Origin: UBA3478 sp036782715
GTDB lineage: Bacteria > Bacteroidota > Bacteroidia > Flavobacteriales > Flavobacteriaceae
DNA: 64,000 nucleotides
Direction: 5' to 3'
NCBI GenBank assembly: GCA_036782715.1
Contig: DAIPYN010000002.1
Span: 1-64,000 of the forward strand
Below the pieces are notes generated by a model. It saw only the letters and a list, made by a program, of their open reading frames with translations, ran no database searches and was not told the DNA's origin. Shown here one piece after another: positions 58,402-64,000 of the stretch; the first letter of the stretch is position 1, and every line of letters begins with the position of its first letter. A program made the translations under genes and the position numbers.

Positions 58402-58477
58402 GAATAATCAATTCAAAGAGTTTGGGCTTTAGAGTTAGGATGCAAAAAGGTTGCGCTTTGTACAGATATCTTGCCTT

Positions 58478-59185
58478 GTGAACTGCATCGAAATCATCCT
58501 TCCCAAAATCTGTTTAAGCTGTAAAAAATCTCGAGTCCTTAATCACCTTCTTTGCTATAAGTGCCTATCTAGCCTTATCCCCACCCACTTTTCTTTTACA
58601 GAAAAACATCCGATGCGAATCGCATTAAATGGTTCGGGAGTTAAGCAAATTGCGGGTGTCTGCTCGGCTTACTACCATATCGCAGGAACAAAGCCATCCT
58701 CTAGCTTATTATCTGCCCTAAAATATCGCGGGATGCCCAGTGTAGCCACCGATCTGTTTTTGCTCTGTAAAGACTCACTAGAAGCCTTTCTATTCGATTC
58801 TGAAATTGATGGTGTAGTGCCCGTTCCGATGCATCCACTTAAAAAATGGAAGCGCGGGTTCAATCAAGCCGAAGAGCTGAGCTTTCAAATCGCCAAGCAT
58901 TTTAATCTATCTCACGAGTCAAAACTGCTCAAAAAATCAGCTCTTTATCGTTCACAAGTAAAGCGAAATGCGAATGAGCGAATGAGCTCAAATTCCTCGA
59001 TTCAACTGGTAGAACTAGATGATTTCGAAGCCAAGCATCTACTTCTTGTCGACGATGTTATCACGACCGGGGCTACATTGAATCACTGCATTAAGGAGCT
59101 CTCGAAAATACCTGATATTAAAATTAGTGTGTTTACCATTTTTTATACCCCTTCGAGAGCTTCGCATAATGTCGTTACTTTGTAA
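58478..59185 (+). CDS. ComF-family phosphoribosyltransferase-like protein
   Basis: A 235-residue protein with two CxxC pairs (CLSCKK and LCYKC, probable zinc site), a ComF core VPVPMHPLKKWKRGFNQAEEL and the PRPP-loop LLLVDDVITTGATL. ComF is tied to DNA uptake in naturally competent bacteria, but widely kept in others. I prefer the GTG start at 58478 (NCIEIILP) over the TTG at 58451, as the first nine residues of the latter look unrelated. The next lipoprotein starts 11 nt after its stop. Confidence 0.87.
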   Translation: MNCIEIILPKICLSCKKSRVLNHLLCYKCLSSLIPTHFSFTEKHPMRIALNGSGVKQIAGVCSAYYHIAGTKPSSSLLSALKYRGMPSVATDLFLLCKDSLEAFLFDSEIDGVVPVPMHPLKKWKRGFNQAEELSFQIAKHFNLSHESKLLKKSALYRSQVKRNANERMSSNSSIQLVELDDFEAKHLLLVDDVITTGATLNHCIKELSKIPDIKISVFTIFYTPSRASHNVVTL

Positions 59186-59195
59186 GCACAATCCT

Positions 59196-60803
59196 ATGAG
59201 AAAGATTTTTCGAATTTTACTGATTGTTCTTATCCTATCTTCTTACGGATGTGCAAAACGCGGCACTCCTTCAGGAGGTGAAAAGGATACTACCCCTCCC
59301 GTTCTCTTAAAATCAGAGCCTGCCATGGGGACTTCTAATTTCAAAGAGGAGAAGATTCGTCTCTATTTCGACGAATTCATCAAATTCAAGAAGCTTCAAG
59401 ACCAGCTGATTATTTCCCCACCGCTCAAGAACACCCCAACCATCAAACCACAAGGTTCTGCCAGTCGAATGGTTGAGATTGAACTCTTTGACACCCTACT
59501 CGAGAATACTACTTATAGTATCAATTTTGGAAACGCTCTTGTAGATAATAATGAAGAGAATCCCTATCCGTTCTTACAGTATGTTTTCAGTACCGGTGAC
59601 CGAGTCGATTCTCTAGAGCTAAAGGGTGCGGTGAAAGATGCCTTCAACAGAAAAGCTGACCCCTTTGTCACCTTGATGCTGTACCCCAACGATAGTGTGT
59701 ATAACGATTCGTTAGTATATAATGAGCCGCCTCGTTATGTGGGCAGTACAGGAGATAGTTTACCTATTTTCAATCTCAATTATCTCGCAGGCGGAAGCTA
59801 TCGAGTTTTTGCCATCAAGGATAACAACAAAAACAATCGATACGACCCTTACCTCGATAAAATTGGATACTTACCAGAACCTGTAAAACTCCCTAACGAT
59901 TCTCTTTACCTCATCGAGCTTTTCAAGGAAAAAGTCGCTTTCAAAGCGAGTAGGCCAAAACTAGAGGGAAGTAATCATTTTTTAATCCCTTATAAGTCAG
60001 ATATCGATGCTACACCTACCATAGAAATTATCAATCATCCCGATTCACTTTGGACCTACGTAGAAAAGGTTGCTAACAAAGACAGTTTGAATTTATGGTT
60101 CAAACCTGCAAAATTCGATTCTCTTCAAGTCGTTGTTCAGTCTATGGTTTCGATCGACACCTTTACCGTAAAACCTGTAAAGGTTGCGAAAGACACCCTG
60201 ACCTTAAGTTCTGTCTATAGAGGAAGTATTCCCCCTTTCAAATCATTTAGCATTGGCTCGAGTACTCCTTTAGCTAAAATCGACCGAAACTTCATATCCT
60301 TTTTCAAACAAGACAGCATTCCTTTAGATTCAATCGAGCTCTCCATTTCAAAAATCAATAATCGTATTCTTGAGTCAAAACTTGAACCCGAAGAAAACAC
60401 CTCGTACCGTTTAAGTCTTTTACCAGGAGCCCTAGAGGACCACTTTGGAAACACCAACGACACAGTAAGTATCCCTTTTCGGTTTGACAAACTCGAAAAT
60501 TTTGGAATATTGAAACTTCAAATAGAGCCCGTTTTTGACTCCTCGATTGAAGTAAGCCTTTTAGATAAAGAAGATCAGGTAATCTATCAACAACCTTTAG
60601 ATAGCCTCGGTAAATGCGAATTCAATGCGGTAAAACCAGGTATTTACGACATTCGACTTCTTTTTGACGCCAATAAAAATGGTCGTTACGATACTGGTTC
60701 CTTTCTCAATCGAATTCAACCCGAACGAATTCTTTACCTCAACGAATCGATTGAAATTCGTGCAAATTGGGAAGAAAACAGAACTTACCGAATACAAAAT
60801 TAA
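59196..60803 (+). CDS. Lipoprotein with bacterial Ig-like domain (Big_5/SbsA type)
   Basis: I set the start at ATG 59196 because it directly begins the lipoprotein signal (MRKIFRILLIVLILSSYGC, Cys19); the longer frame overlaps comF. The 535-residue protein starts GTPSGGEKDTTPPVLLKSEP, then an Ig-like Big_5 domain (about 35-135, KIRLYFDEFIKF). DNNKNNRYDPYLDKIGYL and DANKNGRYDTGSFLNR resemble calcium-binding or carboxypeptidase-like strands. Common in Bacteroidota; function unknown. Confidence 0.8.
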   Translation: MRKIFRILLIVLILSSYGCAKRGTPSGGEKDTTPPVLLKSEPAMGTSNFKEEKIRLYFDEFIKFKKLQDQLIISPPLKNTPTIKPQGSASRMVEIELFDTLLENTTYSINFGNALVDNNEENPYPFLQYVFSTGDRVDSLELKGAVKDAFNRKADPFVTLMLYPNDSVYNDSLVYNEPPRYVGSTGDSLPIFNLNYLAGGSYRVFAIKDNNKNNRYDPYLDKIGYLPEPVKLPNDSLYLIELFKEKVAFKASRPKLEGSNHFLIPYKSDIDATPTIEIINHPDSLWTYVEKVANKDSLNLWFKPAKFDSLQVVVQSMVSIDTFTVKPVKVAKDTLTLSSVYRGSIPPFKSFSIGSSTPLAKIDRNFISFFKQDSIPLDSIELSISKINNRILESKLEPEENTSYRLSLLPGALEDHFGNTNDTVSIPFRFDKLENFGILKLQIEPVFDSSIEVSLLDKEDQVIYQQPLDSLGKCEFNAVKPGIYDIRLLFDANKNGRYDTGSFLNRIQPERILYLNESIEIRANWEENRTYRIQN

Positions 60804-60809
60804 ACACGA

Positions 60810-62171
60810 TCATTCTATAGAGTGCTGACCGGGGGTAAAATCGTCAGGAGCTATTTTAGGTGCTTTAATCGTACCTGCATCGCCACTGTCGTTGCTCACT
60901 ACCCATTCTGAGAAATCAAAGGTAGAGTTCCCTTTATTTACCGATGAATTACGTAATGCCCTACCGTCTTCAAACTCATGATTGGTTCCTGTACCGTCTT
61001 CTCCAATTACTCCAAAAACATCAATGACTTGGCCCGCGGGGTTAACCAGTAGCATCGTATCATCACCATTAGAATTAGCAGCACTCGATGAAGAACCTAC
61101 AGCATCTGGACTTCGCTGGTACATTTCACTAAAAACTTCTAGATTACTAGCGATGACAAAGGCTGAATTAGCTGCTACACTGTAATCGTCTAAATGAAAT
61201 ACATGTGAAGGCTCATTGGAGTCATTGGTATATCGCAATAGCGTCCAGCCATTTAAGATCACCTCAACGTCTTCTGCATTATAAAGCTCGATAAATCGAG
61301 CAGAGGCGCTATTGTCAGGATCAGCGATCTCTGAAATGAATACAGAGGCCTCATCGAAATTTACGGGCTCACAACGCGGTAAATCAAAGGAGAGATCTTC
61401 CCAAAGATCTAAAGCGATTTGGTTTTTCGTTCCTTGAACCAAACGTCCTGTAATGGTGCCACTATTTTCGGGAATAATTTCATCGATGAAATCTTCATAT
61501 CCCGAGCTTCTTATCATCCATGTAGCTCCTCTGCAAGTAGTTAATTGATGCTCTGTCTCTACCGTTGATACGCCAAAAGTATTTCCAAAATGGTCTTCAG
61601 AAAACATCAGTTGCTCAACGCTAATGAATCGATTGGGCCAAAGTTCACTTACCGTTATAGACTCATCAAGAATTAGTGGAGTAAATGCTGTACTATTCTC
61701 ACAGATTAGTAGTCGGCTCTCTAATTCGCTCTGAAACAAAGGAGCAATGGTAGGATTGTTATACGACTCATCATAAGCCCCAATTGAAATGGTGTTCTTG
61801 GTTCTTTTTAGCCTCAATTGATGAAGATCGAGAATGACCTCAGTCCCTCGCGGATACCACAAGGAATGGTCTGCAACTTCGGTCAGAAGTTTAAAGGTCC
61901 TAAAAGGTGCTATGGTTTCCTGAAAGTAAATCGACTTATAAGTACCTCCCTGCAAGTCAGACGAAACCACATGAGCTTTGATGTATAGCTTTTCTAGCAT
62001 CAGGTATTCTGAATTTGAGTCAGGATCTACAAAAAGAGCGGTCGACCAGTCGGTTACCAGTGTTTCACATGAAGACCCATCGTTTACGATGGTAGGTACT
62101 ACCTCTTCTTTTAAGGGTTTTGTACACGATAACGCGAGGGTTAATATAACAATAGGTATTAGGTGTTTCAT
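60810..62171 (-). CDS. DUF5689 / lamin-tail domain lipoprotein
   Basis: A 453-residue lipoprotein with signal ending TLALSC (Cys16). Residues about 35-275 match DUF5689 (KLYIKAHVVSSD, YFQETIAPFRTF, RGTEVILDL). Residues about 285-435 look like a lamin-tail domain (VFISEIADPDNSASARFIEL, YNAEDVEVILNGWTLLRY), a fold that may bind nucleic acid or other surface ligands. It follows a TonB receptor gene by 12 nt, so probably co-transcribed with it. Ends 6 nt from the convergent Ig-like gene with no terminator. Confidence 0.8.
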   Translation of the reverse strand: MKHLIPIVILTLALSCTKPLKEEVVPTIVNDGSSCETLVTDWSTALFVDPDSNSEYLMLEKLYIKAHVVSSDLQGGTYKSIYFQETIAPFRTFKLLTEVADHSLWYPRGTEVILDLHQLRLKRTKNTISIGAYDESYNNPTIAPLFQSELESRLLICENSTAFTPLILDESITVSELWPNRFISVEQLMFSEDHFGNTFGVSTVETEHQLTTCRGATWMIRSSGYEDFIDEIIPENSGTITGRLVQGTKNQIALDLWEDLSFDLPRCEPVNFDEASVFISEIADPDNSASARFIELYNAEDVEVILNGWTLLRYTNDSNEPSHVFHLDDYSVAANSAFVIASNLEVFSEMYQRSPDAVGSSSSAANSNGDDTMLLVNPAGQVIDVFGVIGEDGTGTNHEFEDGRALRNSSVNKGNSTFDFSEWVVSNDSGDAGTIKAPKIAPDDFTPGQHSIE

Positions 62172-62183
62172 TGGGTTTAGATT

Positions 62184-64000
62184 TTAATTTTTGAGTGAAA
62201 GGTTTAAGAAATAGGTAAGACCCTGACTACGCCAAGTCTTTGAAGAAAAAACGCCTTGAGCAAGATCTTGTGCATAATCCTTCGCGGTGATCAAACGAGA
62301 AGATCCATAGCCCGCTATGGGCTGTACACGATTGAGAATATTATTAGCACTAATAAATAATTGTAGATAGCCAAAGGTGGTCTTCCATGATTTAGACGCC
62401 AAAAAGTGGAGCGTTGTCAAGGGCTTTAATTGTTGTTGTTGAGGCTTAGCCATGGTATACTTCCTCAGTTCTTCTAAAAATTCTGGGTTATACTTCGGCC
62501 ACTCGGGCTCGAGATAAGTACCTCCAAGACCGATAGCTTTTAATGCAAAACTCCAATACTGAGGGTGCTGATAACGAATCCCTAGGGTAAAAGCATTTGA
62601 AGGGCCCGAAGCTACGGCTAGCTTGTCAGAGAGAAGCTCCATTGAATAGGGCTTGCTTCGCCCAGAACTACTAGGTAAAAAATGGATCAATCCTTGCCCA
62701 TTCGAGCGGTAGCGATTCATGTAACTATACGCGGTAGCGCTAAATTCGATTTCAGGGGTGAGATTAATGGTAAGGTTAGAGAACCACCCTTTGTTATCTG
62801 CAACTGGGTGATAGGTAGTCTGAGTTACCAGGTTAGCCCACAGATCGGCGTCTGCATAAAAATATTGTTGACTATAAAGATGGTGTTGCCTTCCTATAAA
62901 TCCATAGAAATCAAGGGACACGAGTCGATATCTATATCGATACTCAAAAAGCAGTCTTCTATGTATTTCTGGAGCAGGTTTCTCAACGAAGGATAGAATA
63001 CGAGGATTTACCCAATGCTCATGAAGCGGATACGGGATCTGACTATGAGTACCTGTAAAAGATAGGTTGTGCTTTGGTGAAAGGTTAACCGTAAATAGTA
63101 TTTCGTGATGTTTACCAACGCTACCGCTGGTGGTCTCCTCATCGTTCTTCTCAAACTCATACTTCATTAGACCTTTTCGTCGCCCCCTGGTATTCAAGTA
63201 ATTGAAATGATAACTAAACTCCCACTTTGGAAATCTCCTCTGGTAATTGAGCCCCAAAGACAGGGTATTGCCACCCATTAAATAACTGTAATCAATCTGC
63301 TCCCCTTCCTCCTTTTGTAGCGGTGACAATAAGTCATATCTGACCTTGTTAAACGCATCGTAGTTGAGGTAATAGGCTGCTCCTAATAGATCCTCTAACT
63401 GTTTAAAGAATTGAACATTTTCTCTTTGACTTTGAAAACGAAATGAAAATCTATTCAACCCCTCTTCATGTTCCCAATAAAAGCCAATAGTACTTTCAGA
63501 TGCGACCGTATTATCTGAGGTTAAATAATATCGGGCTTCAATGGATTCCTGATTGGCGCGATAGAGACTCTCGAAATTTATCCCTCCTTCTAAATCTAAC
63601 AGTCCCATTAAACGAGCTTTTTGGAAAGGTTTCATTTGAAAGTAGGAGGGTAAATATTTGTAGTAAGTAGGGTAAGGACTTGGAGCATTGCTATAGCTCA
63701 AATTATGTCTTGCCAGGGAACGTCGGTAGCTCATACCCTCCATCCGAAAGATTCCCTTGTTATAGAATAGCTCGAGTGATGACTGTAATTGAAGGTGTCG
63801 ATGATCTTTTTGTTTGAAAGGGATTCGATCTTGATTCTGATAACCCCAGCTACTGTAAAACTTAGGAGAGGTAAGCCTCCAAACCTCTTCGGTATGCGCT
63901 TCTGGTGACAGACGATTTGTTTTAGTACTTATAAGAAACCCATTAGCCCGAAAAGATCCCTTTCGAAAACGTGCTTGAGCGAAAAGCGATGTTGAATGAT
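62184..64000 (-). CDS. TonB-dependent receptor, N-terminus beyond the window
   Basis: The minus-strand frame stays open from the stop at 62184 to the window edge at 64000; the Met at 63743 is internal. The 605 visible residues are barrel strands with alternating aromatic patterns (SLGLNYQRRFPKWEFSYHF, LLFEYRYRYRLVSLDFY), and the end QGLTYFLNLSLKN. The phrase ISANNILNR is typical of the last barrel third. The plug and signal are beyond the edge. It pairs with the DUF5689 lipoprotein downstream. Confidence 0.85.
   Translation of the reverse strand, partial: HSTSLFAQARFRKGSFRANGFLISTKTNRLSPEAHTEEVWRLTSPKFYSSWGYQNQDRIPFKQKDHRHLQLQSSLELFYNKGIFRMEGMSYRRSLARHNLSYSNAPSPYPTYYKYLPSYFQMKPFQKARLMGLLDLEGGINFESLYRANQESIEARYYLTSDNTVASESTIGFYWEHEEGLNRFSFRFQSQRENVQFFKQLEDLLGAAYYLNYDAFNKVRYDLLSPLQKEEGEQIDYSYLMGGNTLSLGLNYQRRFPKWEFSYHFNYLNTRGRRKGLMKYEFEKNDEETTSGSVGKHHEILFTVNLSPKHNLSFTGTHSQIPYPLHEHWVNPRILSFVEKPAPEIHRRLLFEYRYRYRLVSLDFYGFIGRQHHLYSQQYFYADADLWANLVTQTTYHPVADNKGWFSNLTINLTPEIEFSATAYSYMNRYRSNGQGLIHFLPSSSGRSKPYSMELLSDKLAVASGPSNAFTLGIRYQHPQYWSFALKAIGLGGTYLEPEWPKYNPEFLEELRKYTMAKPQQQQLKPLTTLHFLASKSWKTTFGYLQLFISANNILNRVQPIAGYGSSRLITAKDYAQDLAQGVFSSKTWRSQGLTYFLNLSLKN

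Noticed and set aside
1..64000. CRISPR arrays, tRNA or rRNA genes, insertion sequences, prophage
   Set aside because: No regularly spaced repeats, cloverleaf sequences, transposase or phage-type proteins were seen on either strand.

Overview
The window looks like ordinary chromosome from a marine-type Flavobacteriales bacterium (Bacteroidota). The evidence is threefold. Families largely confined to Bacteroidota are present (DUF4296, DUF4271, DUF4270, DUF4301, DUF3127, DUF5689, GldE, a one-domain glycogen synthase, the polyprenol-mannose synthase/dihydroorotase pair, an F1 beta/epsilon pair away from the other ATP synthase genes). Many genes are preceded by the Bacteroidota -7 element TAnnTTTG, in three cases with TTG 19 bases upstream. 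Shine-Dalgarno sites are not conspicuous. The DNA is AT-rich and even in style. I see no tRNA, rRNA, insertion sequence, prophage or CRISPR array, so most of the region reads as vertically inherited core genome.

Layout. 1-2.6 kb: a truncated TonB-dependent receptor and a beta-helix lipoprotein. 2.8-8.5 kb: a LuxE-like acyl-activating enzyme, tyrS, an SDR epimerase, and the operon polyprenol-mannose synthase/pyrC/DUF4296 lipoprotein. 8.5-13 kb: a GT39-like transferase, DUF4271, hemD, DUF423, an Lrp regulator and a zinc protease. 13-19.3 kb: leuS, then ftsX-DUF3098-uppP-truB-TonB-like protein. 19.3-25.5 kb: thioredoxin-like protein, tag, DUF3127, HIT, greA, a lipoprotein, then a PPTase-pnuC-NR kinase-DUF4301 operon. 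25.5-32.2 kb: ahcY, a DinB-like protein, rplU-rpmA, and an M16 peptidase pair with a lipoprotein. 32.2-39.6 kb: mutY-ssb-gldE, HU, a 29-residue basic ribosomal-type protein, RNase G, recX, a second GT39-like protein. 39.3-48.6 kb: atpD-atpC, a TonB receptor, a ClC channel, two small secreted proteins, and glmS broken by a 100-N assembly gap. 48.7-55 kb: DUF4270, glycogen synthase-like protein, panC-panD, a flippase-like membrane protein, radA. 55-64 kb: glyS-xth-aldo/keto reductase, comF, an Ig-like lipoprotein, a DUF5689/lamin-tail lipoprotein and a second truncated TonB receptor.

Genes that work together. Envelope building: polyprenol-P-mannose synthase with two GT-C-type enzymes, UppP and FtsX. 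Cofactors: panC/panD and the phosphopantetheinyl transferase feed CoA/ACP; pnuC and the kinase salvage nicotinamide riboside. DNA maintenance: mutY, ssb, recX, radA, xth, tag, and a DUF3127 protein that looks like a second SSB-type OB fold. Outer-membrane uptake: three TonB receptors and a TonB-like protein.

No clear new multi-gene defence or metabolic system is visible. The best leads are: the DUF3127 protein, which shares both an ungapped OB-fold segment and the SSB C-terminal tip with the window's own SSB; a terminator-shaped hairpin at the very start of the greA mRNA; a perfect 12-bp stem that appears to end the atpDC transcript but lies inside the coding end of the opposing gene; a hairpin 1 nt before the start codon of a two-gene secreted-protein unit next to glmS; convergent genes that routinely overlap by a shared 4-nt stop; and a ClC channel without the usual gating glutamate. 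The two window edges cut TonB receptor genes, and several start codons need moving inward from the longest open frame.
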